Source: VFKU01 sp964620045
Lineage (GTDB): Bacteria > Hydrogenedentota > Hydrogenedentia > Hydrogenedentales > GCA-2746185
Direction of reading: 5' to 3'
Assembly: GCA_964620045.1 (NCBI GenBank)
Contig: CAZUJL010000004.1
Span: 1-64,000 of the forward strand
Length of the DNA stretch: 64,000 nucleotides
Shown: one piece after another, positions 35,388-44,689 of the stretch
How positions within the stretch are numbered: the stretch's first letter is position 1
How the letters are laid out: every line of letters begins with the position of its first letter
The notes under the pieces: generated by a model
The model's database searches: none
The model's input: only the letters and a program-made list of their open reading frames with translations
Told to the model about the DNA's origin: nothing
Program-made: the position numbers and the translations under genes

Positions 35388-37052
35388 TTATTCGATTATT
35401 CTGCGGTACGCCATTTGGTCGTCGTACATCCGGTGGAAAACCGCGTGCTTGCGCGCGTGGTAGTCCGCCGTCGCACCCGGCTTCGGGTCGATGATCTTCT
35501 CCGCGCGGTTCATGGCGGCCATCGCGTCGAGCACGCTCGCAAAATCGCCGCTCGCCACCGCGCCGAGGATCGCCGATCCCAGCAACACCGCCTCTGGCTC
35601 CTGCGGCAACACGATCCGGCAGCCGGTGATGTCCGCATGTTCGCGCAGGAACACGTGGTTCTTCGTGCCGCCGCCGCAGGCGAGGATCAGGTCGATCGCG
35701 AACCCGGCCTTGTTCATCTCGTCGATGATGTGCTTCGTGCCGTGCGCGATCGCCTGAATCGTGGCGAGGTATAGCAACGCCAAATCGTCGCGCGTCGCGG
35801 AAAGTTTCAATCCAGATATCGCCCCGCGCAAGGTCGGATTCGCGCGCGGCGACCGGTTCCCATGGAAGTACGGCAGCACATGCAATTCCGCCGTCAGCTT
35901 CGCCGGCACATCCATCTTCTCAGCCAGCCGATCCAGATCCGCGTTCAGCAACTCGTACACGGTCTTGCCGGCCTTGCGCGCTTCCGCCTGCAACTCCGGA
36001 AACGCCGCGTGCGTATTGATCACGTGATCGATCAGCGAACCCGTCGCCGACTGGCCGCCTTCGGTCAGCCACAGCCCCGGCACCATCGCCGAGTAGTACG
36101 GCCCCCACACGCCGGGCACAAACACCGCATCGGGCGACACCGCCATGTGGCACGACGACGTCCCCCCGATGAGCGCCAACCGCTCGCTCATGGTGTCCGG
36201 CGTCGGCGCCGCGCCATCCACGGCCGCGCCAATCACGCCGAGCCCGCCCGCGTGCGCATCGATAATGCTCACGCCCACCGCGGTCCCCGGCTTAAGTCCA
36301 AAATCGGCGGCGGCCGCCTCGGTGAGCCCTTTGCCGATCGCTTCGCCCATCGGGCGCACGCGCTGGCCAATGCGTTTGTAGTCCTCCGCCGGAAACTCCT
36401 CCAGCCCGATCTGGGTGAAGAAACTCGCCTGCCATCCGGCCTTGCCGTCCTTCGCGCGCTCCGCCTCGTGCGCGAGGTAGGTCCATTTACACGTCGTCGT
36501 ACACAGCGATCGCGTCAGATCGCCCGTCGCGCGATACGTCAGGAAATCCGGCAGGTCCAAAAAGTGCGCCGCGCGGCCCCAGCTCTGCGGCATCTTTTCT
36601 TTCAGCCACAGCAACTTCGGCGACTGCATCTCCGGTGAAATTTTTCCGCCGACGTATTTCAGCACTTCGTGGCCCATCGTGTTGATGCGTTCCGCCTGCG
36701 GAATCGCGCGGTGATCCATCCACACGATGATGTTCTGCACATCGTTGCCGCTCGGACTCACCGTCACCGGCTTGTCCTGCGCATCCAGCACCACCAGCGA
36801 GCACGTCGCGTCGAAGCCCACGCCCGCCACCTGCTCCGGCTTCACATTCGCATCCGCGATCGCCTTCTTCACGACCGTGCAGCACGCCTTCCAAATGCCT
36901 TCGCTCGATTGCTCGACGAATTCCGATTCGGGATACCACAACTGGATCGCCTGCGTGGCGTGCGCGAGCATCTTGCCGTGCGCGTCGAACACACCCGCGC
37001 GCGCGCTCGCCGTGCCGACGTCCACGCCAACGTATACGCGATCGGAGGCCAT
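35388..37052 (-). CDS. FGGY-family carbohydrate kinase (ribulokinase-like)
   Basis: The product has 554 residues. The N-terminal ATPase domain starts YVGVDVGTASARAGVFD. VGFDATCSLVVLD and IIVWMDHRA continue the D-ribulokinase-like pattern. The C-terminal domain has HGNRSPRANPTLRGAI and LACGGGTKNHVFLREHADI, the FGGY signature region. It would phosphorylate a ketose made by the isomerase encoded immediately upstream. Start: ATG at 37052, one base after the isomerase stop (TAAcATG), so translation is coupled. The exact sugar is not clear. Confidence 0.9.
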   Translation of the reverse strand: MASDRVYVGVDVGTASARAGVFDAHGKMLAHATQAIQLWYPESEFVEQSSEGIWKACCTVVKKAIADANVKPEQVAGVGFDATCSLVVLDAQDKPVTVSPSGNDVQNIIVWMDHRAIPQAERINTMGHEVLKYVGGKISPEMQSPKLLWLKEKMPQSWGRAAHFLDLPDFLTYRATGDLTRSLCTTTCKWTYLAHEAERAKDGKAGWQASFFTQIGLEEFPAEDYKRIGQRVRPMGEAIGKGLTEAAAADFGLKPGTAVGVSIIDAHAGGLGVIGAAVDGAAPTPDTMSERLALIGGTSSCHMAVSPDAVFVPGVWGPYYSAMVPGLWLTEGGQSATGSLIDHVINTHAAFPELQAEARKAGKTVYELLNADLDRLAEKMDVPAKLTAELHVLPYFHGNRSPRANPTLRGAISGLKLSATRDDLALLYLATIQAIAHGTKHIIDEMNKAGFAIDLILACGGGTKNHVFLREHADITGCRIVLPQEPEAVLLGSAILGAVASGDFASVLDAMAAMNRAEKIIDPKPGATADYHARKHAVFHRMYDDQMAYRRIIE

Positions 37053-37053
37053 G

Positions 37054-38571
37054 TTACTGCTGGCCCCACACGCGCACGGTGAACCCAAGCGAGCGGCTCA
37101 GCGACACCATTTCCTCGAAAATATCGCCATACGACACCGCGATGTGATTGCTCATGTAGTGCGCCATCACCGCGTCGCGCGACACGCCCAGATCGGCCGC
37201 CATGAACGGCCACTGTCGCGTCGTGCCTTCCCACCACGCGTCCCGCTTCTTCGGCGGCAGCTTCACCACTTCGCCGCGACCGATGTCCATGCCGATCACG
37301 TTGCCGTCGATGAACGCGCGCGCCCACGTCATCTTGCCGGGCAGACTCTCACCCGCAAACGTGCCGCCCGGATTCGGGAAATACTGCGCGGGTTGGCGAT
37401 AGCTGTGCACACCCTTGAGCGAATCGGGATCGTGGTTGAACGCATACGCGCCCGCCGATCCCGAATTCAGCAGCACCCACACGAAGCGATCTTCGTGCTC
37501 TCCGCCCCAGCGCACGTCGTGGAACGCCACCGACGGATGCAGACCCTTCGCCTTCAGCAGGCGCTTCATCATTTCCATCGGCACGAGATTGCCCTGGTCC
37601 GCTTCCGTGCTCGTGATGATCGGCTCGCCGTTGCTCTCCGGCCGGCACGCGGAATTGAACAAGCCTTCCGAGAAATCTGAGGGCGGCCGCAGCGGAATCA
37701 ATCCCAATTGATACTGCCAGCCGATGCAATCCGCCTTGAACTCATGCACCATGTCGAGCACGGCGAGATAATCGCGCAACTGTTCCTTCGTCGCGTTCTC
37801 GTCGAAATCTTCCGCGCCTGCTTCGCCGTAGTGGAAGGTCACGCCGCGGCTCTTCACGAACGCAAACGCGTCGTCGATCCGCTTCTGCGAAATCCGCTTG
37901 CCGCGATCGATGATCCACGCCTGGTCCACCTTGTGTTCGGTGAATCCCATGGGATACAGCGTGCGCGGGCCGAAGTAGCCGTTGATCATGCCCATCGACG
38001 TGTCGCCCAGCATCAGCCCGAGCACGCGCCGCTTGCGGATGCCGTCCAGCACACCCTGCGCCGTCTTCGCGGCGGTTTCGGACACACGCTTCGGCGTGGA
38101 CAACTCGTTCGCGGGATAGGTCGTGCGGCCCTTCCGGCACCACTCGTCCAGGTGGGCCATGAAGAATTCGTCGGTCGTCCAGTCCTCCGCCGTGGTCCAT
38201 GCGCGCGAGAACGGTCGGCCAATGCTCGCCAGGCACGCGCCCGTGTTCAACAGCCCCACCAGCCCCGGCCACTCGCCCGAGAAATTGCTCGCCAGCAGCA
38301 GCGGATTGTTCTTGCCCGCCACGCCGTCCGTCGTGTGTGGCCCGTAGAACCAGTGCACGCACACGCCGATCATCGGATCGTTCACCGGCCCAAGCTTCTC
38401 GATCGACTCGTGGGGCTTCGTGATGTATCCCTTGATCCGGTACGACGCGCGCCCGAGTTTCTTGAGCGCCTTCTCCATCTGCACGGTCGCCGCTTCGATA
38501 TTCGGCAGTGCGGTTTCGTTCGGAATCGGTCGGTAGTCGCCGGGCCAAAACAGGGCAATCTTGTCGGACAT
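37054..38571 (-). CDS. L-fucose/L-arabinose isomerase-like protein
   Basis: The product has 505 residues and no signal peptide. The layout agrees with the FucI/AraA isomerase superfamily: an N-terminal substrate-binding region (ALFWPGDYRPIPNE, VCVHWFYGPHTTDGVAG, NFSGEWPGLVGLLN), a middle region with GLMLGDTSMGMINGYFG, and a C-terminal part holding TSTEADQGNLVPMEMM and FHDVRWGGEHEDRFVW. The acidic and His residues in the last two blocks are candidates for Mn2+ ligands. It should interconvert an aldose and a ketose in the cytoplasm. It is the first gene of the operon with the FGGY kinase, which starts one base after it. Confidence 0.85.
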   Translation of the reverse strand: MSDKIALFWPGDYRPIPNETALPNIEAATVQMEKALKKLGRASYRIKGYITKPHESIEKLGPVNDPMIGVCVHWFYGPHTTDGVAGKNNPLLLASNFSGEWPGLVGLLNTGACLASIGRPFSRAWTTAEDWTTDEFFMAHLDEWCRKGRTTYPANELSTPKRVSETAAKTAQGVLDGIRKRRVLGLMLGDTSMGMINGYFGPRTLYPMGFTEHKVDQAWIIDRGKRISQKRIDDAFAFVKSRGVTFHYGEAGAEDFDENATKEQLRDYLAVLDMVHEFKADCIGWQYQLGLIPLRPPSDFSEGLFNSACRPESNGEPIITSTEADQGNLVPMEMMKRLLKAKGLHPSVAFHDVRWGGEHEDRFVWVLLNSGSAGAYAFNHDPDSLKGVHSYRQPAQYFPNPGGTFAGESLPGKMTWARAFIDGNVIGMDIGRGEVVKLPPKKRDAWWEGTTRQWPFMAADLGVSRDAVMAHYMSNHIAVSYGDIFEEMVSLSRSLGFTVRVWGQQ

Positions 38572-38693
38572 GTTCTTGGGTTCTCCTGAAAAATCCGCGT
38601 AAGAGGCGCCATTCTCGCATCCGATCCCGACGGAATCAACGCCCGCGCAGGCGTGTTATACTGACGTTGGTTGCGGGGGTGGAGGCGGTAGTG

Positions 38694-39923
38694 ATGACCT
38701 TCGCACATAAGCACGTTTGCGCGGTATTTTTCTTTCTCCTCGTTGCGTTCCCCGCATCTTCCTTCGCGCAATCGCTCAACTTCATCCAGAACGCCGCGAA
38801 CGATCACGAGTACGGCCACCAAACCTCGTTACCGGCCGGTTTCGGCGCAGCGGAATTTACGCTCGAACTCTGGCTGCGGCCCGACGACTCCAAACCGATC
38901 GGCGCGACAAACCAGGGCACGGCCGGACAACTTGCCAACTGGGCCAATGCCGATGCGCAGCCCTACAGCAGCGGCAGTTGGTGGTGGCGCGGCAATTTCC
39001 TGCTCGACGGCCACAACAATTCCGGATTCGAAGACGGCACCTTCAGCCTGCAAATCGTCGGCGGCGGCCGCGTACGCTGGGATTTCGGCGACGGCCAACA
39101 GCAGACCGGCGGGCATTGGTCGGTGCAGGCGTATCCATCCAGCTCAACACCATCGCTGCTGGACGGCGGCTGGCACTCTGTCGCTTGCGTACGCCGCTGG
39201 AGCGGTGCATCCTCCGCGGATCTTGAACTGTGGATCGACGGCGCACTCGTCGCCACCGAAACGTCCAACGTCCGCACGAACATGGAGACGGCGTACTGGA
39301 ACGCGTGGACCGGTTTCCCGAGTGGCCAACAGGGCTGGTTCTGGGGCTCCGAAAAACAGGCCGCCATCGGCGTGCTCTCGCAGTATGAAGACTACAAGGG
39401 GCTCGTCGACGAAGTCCGGTTCTGGTCCCGCGCAAAAACCACGAACGAACTGCAGAACGATTGGGACGCCGCCGTCACCGGCTCGGAAACGGGCCTCGTC
39501 GGCTGGTATACATTTGGCGAGGGCAGCGGATCTTCCGCATGCAACGATCAGAATTCATCCAACTGCATCACGCTACTGAATACGCAGCCGTCGATCTGGG
39601 ATTCCGAAGACGCGCCCCTCGGCAATCCGCCAGCCCCGCCCGACACCGATCAGGATCTGCTCACCGACGACGTCGAAACCAACACCGGCACCTTCATCGA
39701 TCAGAGCGATACCGGAACCGATCCGAATGATTTTGACTCAGACGACGATGGATATTTCGACGGTTTGGAAGTCTCGCTCGGTACCGATCCCAACAACCCC
39801 TTCGATTTTCCGGTCGGACTGAGCCTTAATCCCGCCATCTATCTTCTGGGGTGGGCGCTTATCAGTGCATTTTGTTTGCACGCATATCGACCCAAACGCA
39901 CCTCCTCAGGCGTTTTCCACTGA
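38694..39923 (+). CDS. LamG-like surface protein with Ca-binding repeats and C-terminal membrane anchor (paralog 1)
   Basis: The product has 409 residues. A signal peptide ends ASSFAQ. A concanavalin-like LamG domain covers residues ~25-300 (FTLELWLRPDD, GNFLLDGHNNSGFEDGTFSLQIVGGG, DLELWIDGALVATE, YKGLVDEVRFWSRAKT). Thrombospondin-3-like acidic repeats follow (DTDQDLLTDDVE, DPNDFDSDDDGYFDG), which usually bind Ca2+. The C-terminus is one hydrophobic helix plus a basic tail (ALISAFCLHAYRPKR), like a surface-sorting anchor. GGAGG is 8 bp before the ATG at 38694. Two close paralogs lie at 41486 and 44690. Ligand unknown, probably glycans. Confidence 0.82.
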   Translation: MTFAHKHVCAVFFFLLVAFPASSFAQSLNFIQNAANDHEYGHQTSLPAGFGAAEFTLELWLRPDDSKPIGATNQGTAGQLANWANADAQPYSSGSWWWRGNFLLDGHNNSGFEDGTFSLQIVGGGRVRWDFGDGQQQTGGHWSVQAYPSSSTPSLLDGGWHSVACVRRWSGASSADLELWIDGALVATETSNVRTNMETAYWNAWTGFPSGQQGWFWGSEKQAAIGVLSQYEDYKGLVDEVRFWSRAKTTNELQNDWDAAVTGSETGLVGWYTFGEGSGSSACNDQNSSNCITLLNTQPSIWDSEDAPLGNPPAPPDTDQDLLTDDVETNTGTFIDQSDTGTDPNDFDSDDDGYFDGLEVSLGTDPNNPFDFPVGLSLNPAIYLLGWALISAFCLHAYRPKRTSSGVFH

Positions 39924-39929
39924 ACCGCG

Positions 39930-41312
39930 CTAGTTGGCGGACGGCAGCCCGTCGGCAAAATCAGTGGAGTACACCAGATCAATATCTGGGCCGGTCGGCG
40001 GCACCGCTGCACCGAGAATAAGCTCGCGCTCCCACACGAGCAGCCACTCATCACCGCCCCGGGACACGAGCGTGGGAATCGTATCGTGAATACCATCGTC
40101 CAACGTATCGTCGGACAAGCGCATCTGCGGACTCCACGTCCTGCCGTTGTCCAACGACTCCGCCACGGCCAAATCGCCCTCTGCGAATTGCAAAGGAACG
40201 TTCGGCTCTACGCTTGAATACTCCCACACCGCGATCCAACGGCCGAGGCCGTTCGTCGCAATCTGGACTCCCCAATCCCGGACATATTTCTGGAGAGTTT
40301 CAAAATCACTCTGTGCATTTGAATTGACTGGGATTGGATCGGACCACGTCAGTCCGTTATCCGACGATCGAACCACAAAAATGTCTGTGTCATACTCAAC
40401 GTCTCGAATGGAATATCCAATAATCCAATTCCCGAGCCCGTCTGTGGCGACATTAGGGGTTGGTTCCCCAGGCTGTCCCGCCGGAATCAATACCGGCGCG
40501 CTCCACACGGAACTATTGCTTGCCGAACGCACGACTGCCAACGAAGTTCCGTCCCACCATGCGATGATTCCAGTGCCGGCCAGATCGAACACCATGCTAT
40601 ACGCTGAATCGTCAACCGGACTCGCGGCCAAATCGCTCCAGGTGCTTCCAGCATCGTTGGAAAACTTCATCATTTCGGTGTAGTCGTTCGGCGGCAGGTT
40701 ATTGTGTAGACCCCATCCGATAAACCACTCGCCCAATCGATCCGTTTCGACCTTCCGGAAGCCGTCTTCGAAGTACGGCCCCGTAACGGCGGGGTTGAGT
40801 CGGGTTGACGGCGACCACGTGGCTCCATTATCCGTGGATCGCGAAACCAGCGTCACGAGACTGTCAGTGGGCAGCCAATCAATCGATTCCCACACTGCAA
40901 TCCAATTTCCCGCCCCGTCGGTCGCGATAGTCCCTTGCCAATCTTCAAAATCTTCGCTCGCCGCATTCGGATCCAGCAGTTCCGGGTCCGACCATGTCAG
41001 CCCGTTGTCGAAGGATCGCGCCAACATGATCTCCGCATCGCGCTCGACGCAACACCCGACGAATCGGTAACTCCACATCGCAATCCACATCCCGTTGCCG
41101 TCCGTATCGAGATCAAATGCGTAGTCGTCGTCGCTATCCGTCGCGGCCGTGGTGTTAAAAAACGTAAATGTGCCGCCGGCCGAAGGCATGGGCTCGGAAT
41201 TCCCGCCTCCACCTCCCCCACCGCAACCCACGGCGATCAATACTGCGGCCAGAGCACACCAGAAACGTCCACCCACAACCTGACGGAAAAGCACGCGAAC
41301 ATTGTCAATCAT
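39930..41312 (-). CDS. Sialidase-like lipoprotein with Asp-box (BNR) repeats
   Basis: The product has 460 residues. The lipobox region LIAVGCGGGGGGG is a typical lipoprotein start with a polyglycine linker. At least five Asp boxes of the form SxDxGxxW are visible: SFDNGLTWS, STDNGATWS, SNDAGSTWS, SSDNGLTWS and SLDNGRTWS. They alternate with WIAVWES-like strands, giving a six-bladed propeller. I do not see the Arg triad of true sialidases with certainty, so it may only bind glycans. GAGG lies 7 bp upstream of the ATG. It sits between two LamG genes and its stop is 6 bp from that of the first. Confidence 0.82.
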   Translation of the reverse strand: MIDNVRVLFRQVVGGRFWCALAAVLIAVGCGGGGGGGNSEPMPSAGGTFTFFNTTAATDSDDDYAFDLDTDGNGMWIAMWSYRFVGCCVERDAEIMLARSFDNGLTWSDPELLDPNAASEDFEDWQGTIATDGAGNWIAVWESIDWLPTDSLVTLVSRSTDNGATWSPSTRLNPAVTGPYFEDGFRKVETDRLGEWFIGWGLHNNLPPNDYTEMMKFSNDAGSTWSDLAASPVDDSAYSMVFDLAGTGIIAWWDGTSLAVVRSASNSSVWSAPVLIPAGQPGEPTPNVATDGLGNWIIGYSIRDVEYDTDIFVVRSSDNGLTWSDPIPVNSNAQSDFETLQKYVRDWGVQIATNGLGRWIAVWEYSSVEPNVPLQFAEGDLAVAESLDNGRTWSPQMRLSDDTLDDGIHDTIPTLVSRGGDEWLLVWERELILGAAVPPTGPDIDLVYSTDFADGLPSAN

Positions 41313-41485
41313 TTGATCGCCTCACAATTTACGTAATAATTAATTTATAGTATAAATTTATAAGTGTCAAATCGTATAAACGTATGCACGATTACCCCTG
41401 AGCCCTTCTGCATCGGACAGACAAACGCGCCTTTCTTTTCGACCGTATTAGTGATATCCTTATGCCTTTCGGATGATACACACAC

Positions 41486-42700
41486 ATGATCCCCACACAT
41501 CACCTCCGCCCTTCGATCGTCGTCACGCTGTTTATTGCGGCCATGGACTGCGCCGCGCAATCGCTGAACTTTCTGCCAAACGCCAATAGTCAGCATGACT
41601 ACGCACGCCACGTCACGATTCCCAGCGGATTCGGCTCCGGTGAGTTCACGCTCGAAGTCTGGTTGCGGCCCAACAATTCCTTTCCCGTGGGCCCCGTCGG
41701 CGTCGGCACTCAACTCACGAATTGGTACAACGGCGATCCGCAACCGTACTCCAGCGGCAACTGGTGGTTCAGCGGGAACTTCCTGCTCGACGGTCACAAC
41801 AACAGTTCGTTCAAAGACGGCACCTTCAGCCTGCAGTTCGTCGGCGGCGGCCGCGTGCGTTGGGACTTCGGCGACGGCGCACAGCGGACCGGCGGCCACT
41901 GGGCTGTGCAGGCGTGGCCATCGAACACGACGCCTTCACTGCTCGACGGCGGCTGGCACCACATCGCGTGCGTGCGCCGCTGGGTCGGAGAACAGGAAGC
42001 TGCGCTCGAGTTGTGGGTCGATGGTGGACTCGTGGCCACCGAAACCAGCGACCGCCGCACCAACATGCGCACGGCGTATTGGAATAATTGGACGGGCTAT
42101 CCTGCCAGTCAGCAGGGTTGGTTCTGGGGTTCGGAAAAACAGGCGGCCGTGCTCGCCAACGGCGTCACGCAATACGAGGACTACAAAGGCTTGGTCGACG
42201 AACTGCGTTTTTGGAATCGCGCCAAGACCAGCGAAGAATTGCGCCTCGATTGGGAAACACCGATCACCGGTACGGAACAAAATCTCACGGGGTGGTACAC
42301 CTTCAGCGAAGGCAGCGGAACCGAGACCTGCAACGACATCACCGGCAACGCCTGCATGACGTTATCCCGCACGACGGCCAACACCTGGTCCCCCGAAAAC
42401 GCGCCAGGCACCGGCTCGACTCCGCCCGACGCGGACTATGTCTTCGCCAATTTCGACGCCGTCACGCAGGGCAATGGCACCGAGGCGACGCCGTTCAACA
42501 CTGTAGCCGCGTCGGTAAATTTCGCGAATGCGAACGCGACGATTGAAGTGTTGCCCAGCACCTCGACTGAAGCGCCCACCATTTCCAAGGCGCTTACGGT
42601 CATCAATGGAAATCCGGCCGGTGGAATCGTGACGATCGGCTCATCGGCGCGCGCGGTCGTGGGCCAAGCACAGGTAGGATTCGTCGCTGTGCCGCGCTGA
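41486..42700 (+). CDS. LamG-like secreted protein (paralog 2)
   Basis: The product has 404 residues with a signal peptide ending CAAQ. It is a close paralog of the protein at 38694: GEFTLEVWLRPNNSFP, SSGNWWFSGNFLLDGHNN, GTFSLQFVGGGRVRWDFGDG, LELWVDGGLVATETSDRRTNM and YKGLVDELRFWNRAKT align almost without gaps. Instead of Ca repeats and an anchor, it ends in about 85 residues that start like a parallel beta-helix (ATPFNTVAASVNFANANATIEVLP, KALTVINGN) but stop after what look like one or two turns. It is either a short cap or a truncated form. The 173 bp upstream are AT-rich and hold the promoter area. Confidence 0.8.
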   Translation: MIPTHHLRPSIVVTLFIAAMDCAAQSLNFLPNANSQHDYARHVTIPSGFGSGEFTLEVWLRPNNSFPVGPVGVGTQLTNWYNGDPQPYSSGNWWFSGNFLLDGHNNSSFKDGTFSLQFVGGGRVRWDFGDGAQRTGGHWAVQAWPSNTTPSLLDGGWHHIACVRRWVGEQEAALELWVDGGLVATETSDRRTNMRTAYWNNWTGYPASQQGWFWGSEKQAAVLANGVTQYEDYKGLVDELRFWNRAKTSEELRLDWETPITGTEQNLTGWYTFSEGSGTETCNDITGNACMTLSRTTANTWSPENAPGTGSTPPDADYVFANFDAVTQGNGTEATPFNTVAASVNFANANATIEVLPSTSTEAPTISKALTVINGNPAGGIVTIGSSARAVVGQAQVGFVAVPR

Positions 42701-42704
42701 GCAC

Positions 42705-44618
42705 TTATTTCTCTTTGTCTTTGTCGCTGCCGACGTACCCGACGGCTTCCAGGCGCTCTTGCGTTTCTGCATCCATCACCATCGGCCCGGCATTCAATTT
42801 AATGCTCGGCCGCGTTTGATGCTTGTCGAGGAGTGCCATGAGTTCCGTCACCACTTCCGGGTGCGCGGCCGCCTGATCGTTCTGCTCGCCCGCATCCTCG
42901 AGCACGTTGTACAACTGCGCCGGCTTGTTCGAGCTCCAGATCAGCTTCCACGGATCGGAGTACACGGCATACTCGGTGTAGTCGCGTTCATATGGCCCGA
43001 AGTACGTCACACTCGGCAGCTTGCGTTCCGCGATCGTTAGATCCGTTCCCTCGATACCGTCCGGGATCGGCGCACCCATTTCGCGCAACAACGTCGGCAT
43101 CACGTCCGCCTGGTTCACGAACCGTGGCTCACGCTTGCCTTCGGACTGTCCCGGCAACTTGACGATCAGCGGCACATGCACTTCCGGTTGGAACACGGTA
43201 AGCGCGTGACCCAGCTTTCCATGCTCGCCGAAACTCTCGCCATGATCCCCCACGAACACGACGATCGTATTCTCAAGCGCGCCTTCGGCTTCGAAGTATG
43301 CGAACATGTCGCGCAGGCGATCGTCGAGGCTCTTGATTTCCGCGTCGTACGCATCCACCAAGACAGTCTTCTCGTCCGCCGTCAGCGCGATCTCGCCGGC
43401 ATTGATACGCGCCCAGTCCGCCGTCTGGTGCGCGTACGACTGCGGAAACAAATCGCGATAGCCCGGCAGCGGCAAGTACGGCGCGTGCGCTTCCATGTAG
43501 TTCAGGAACAGGAAGAACGGCCGATCCGCGCGGCCCTCGATCCACTGTTTCGCCAGCGCGTTTATCTCCGGCGCCAACAAGTAATAGCGCTCATTGGAGC
43601 CCAGCAAGCGCTCCAGCCGCCACCGTTCCGGCAAGGGCAGGCGCACCATGATCGACAACCCGAGCGGACGCCACTGCGCGCGGCTGCCGGTCTCATCGAC
43701 ATACGTCGCAAACCCCTGATCGAGGTTGAACGCGCGCGCCAAATACGCCGTGTTCGCGCAAATCGCGCCGGTCTCATAACCACGCTCGCTCAGCACTTCC
43801 GCCAGCGTCACAGCCTCATCCGACAGCGGCGCGACTTTGGCAAAGTCCGCCTGCAGTCCCAACTCCTCAAGGCTCACGCCCTCGGCGCCATCGTGGTTGT
43901 GGAGTTCGAGCGCACCGTGGGTCTCGGCCAGCAATCCCGTAAACAAGGTAGCGTGCGTCGGCAATGTGTAGCTCGACGATCCCGCCAGGTTTTCATACAC
44001 GGTCGCCTTCGACGCGAATTCATCCAGCCACGGCGTAGTCTTCCGCTCGTAACCGTACATGCCCATATGATCCGTGCGCAGCGTATCGAGCACGACAAAA
44101 ATTAAATTGGGGCCTTCGCGCTCGGCTGCGGGTGTTGTCGGCGCTGCGGGAATCTGATCGCGTCCGGGCAACGGCAAGGCGATCGATGTTGCTACCGCGC
44201 CAACGGAAGCAACGATCAAGAAGATCACGAGAGCAGGGCGCGCGAACTTCAGTGTGCCGCGCGCCTCGAGCCACGCGAACGCCACCCAATCCAGCACCAA
44301 CGCCCCCAGCACCGCAAACGCGATCGGTCCGGGATGACGCCACACAAGCAACAGTGCAATCGGCGCGATGATCGCCGCGTACGTGATGGCACCGGGCAAC
44401 GGCGATTTTCCCCTACGAAGGATCGCCAACACGATCGAAGTGCCGACAATCGCGGGGGCCGTGCCAAGTGCGATACCCGCGAATTCCGACAGTAGCAGCC
44501 AGCCCGCATCGATGCGGAAGAAATAGCCGTTCAGCGCCGACAACACGACATCGACAGCAACGGCCACGACGGTCGCCACGACCCACATGGCGGCCAATTT
44601 CCCCATCCGCGTACCCAC
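42705..44618 (-). CDS. Membrane-anchored sulfatase/alkaline-phosphatase superfamily enzyme without the formylglycine motif
   Basis: The product has 637 residues. About five N-terminal transmembrane helices precede a periplasmic domain starting PNLIFVVLDTLRTDHMGMYGY. Metal-ligand motifs are clear (VVLDTLRTD, FVGDHGESFGEH). Where sulfatases have C/S-x-P-x-R for formylglycine, this protein reads TLPTHATLFTG, with Thr as the only candidate nucleophile, so it may be a phosphotransferase or phosphatase rather than a sulfatase. The best start is GTG at 44618, with AGGAG 7 bp upstream; ATGs at 44606 and 44588 lack such a site. It is 71 bp downstream of the third LamG gene on the same strand. Confidence 0.82.
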   Translation of the reverse strand: MGTRMGKLAAMWVVATVVAVAVDVVLSALNGYFFRIDAGWLLLSEFAGIALGTAPAIVGTSIVLAILRRGKSPLPGAITYAAIIAPIALLLVWRHPGPIAFAVLGALVLDWVAFAWLEARGTLKFARPALVIFLIVASVGAVATSIALPLPGRDQIPAAPTTPAAEREGPNLIFVVLDTLRTDHMGMYGYERKTTPWLDEFASKATVYENLAGSSSYTLPTHATLFTGLLAETHGALELHNHDGAEGVSLEELGLQADFAKVAPLSDEAVTLAEVLSERGYETGAICANTAYLARAFNLDQGFATYVDETGSRAQWRPLGLSIMVRLPLPERWRLERLLGSNERYYLLAPEINALAKQWIEGRADRPFFLFLNYMEAHAPYLPLPGYRDLFPQSYAHQTADWARINAGEIALTADEKTVLVDAYDAEIKSLDDRLRDMFAYFEAEGALENTIVVFVGDHGESFGEHGKLGHALTVFQPEVHVPLIVKLPGQSEGKREPRFVNQADVMPTLLREMGAPIPDGIEGTDLTIAERKLPSVTYFGPYERDYTEYAVYSDPWKLIWSSNKPAQLYNVLEDAGEQNDQAAAHPEVVTELMALLDKHQTRPSIKLNAGPMVMDAETQERLEAVGYVGSDKDKEK

Positions 44619-44689
44619 GTTCGGGCTCCTAAATTGTTGACAGCAGAATCGTACCAGATGACGGCCCGATTTGGCCGTTTTCGGCGCGT

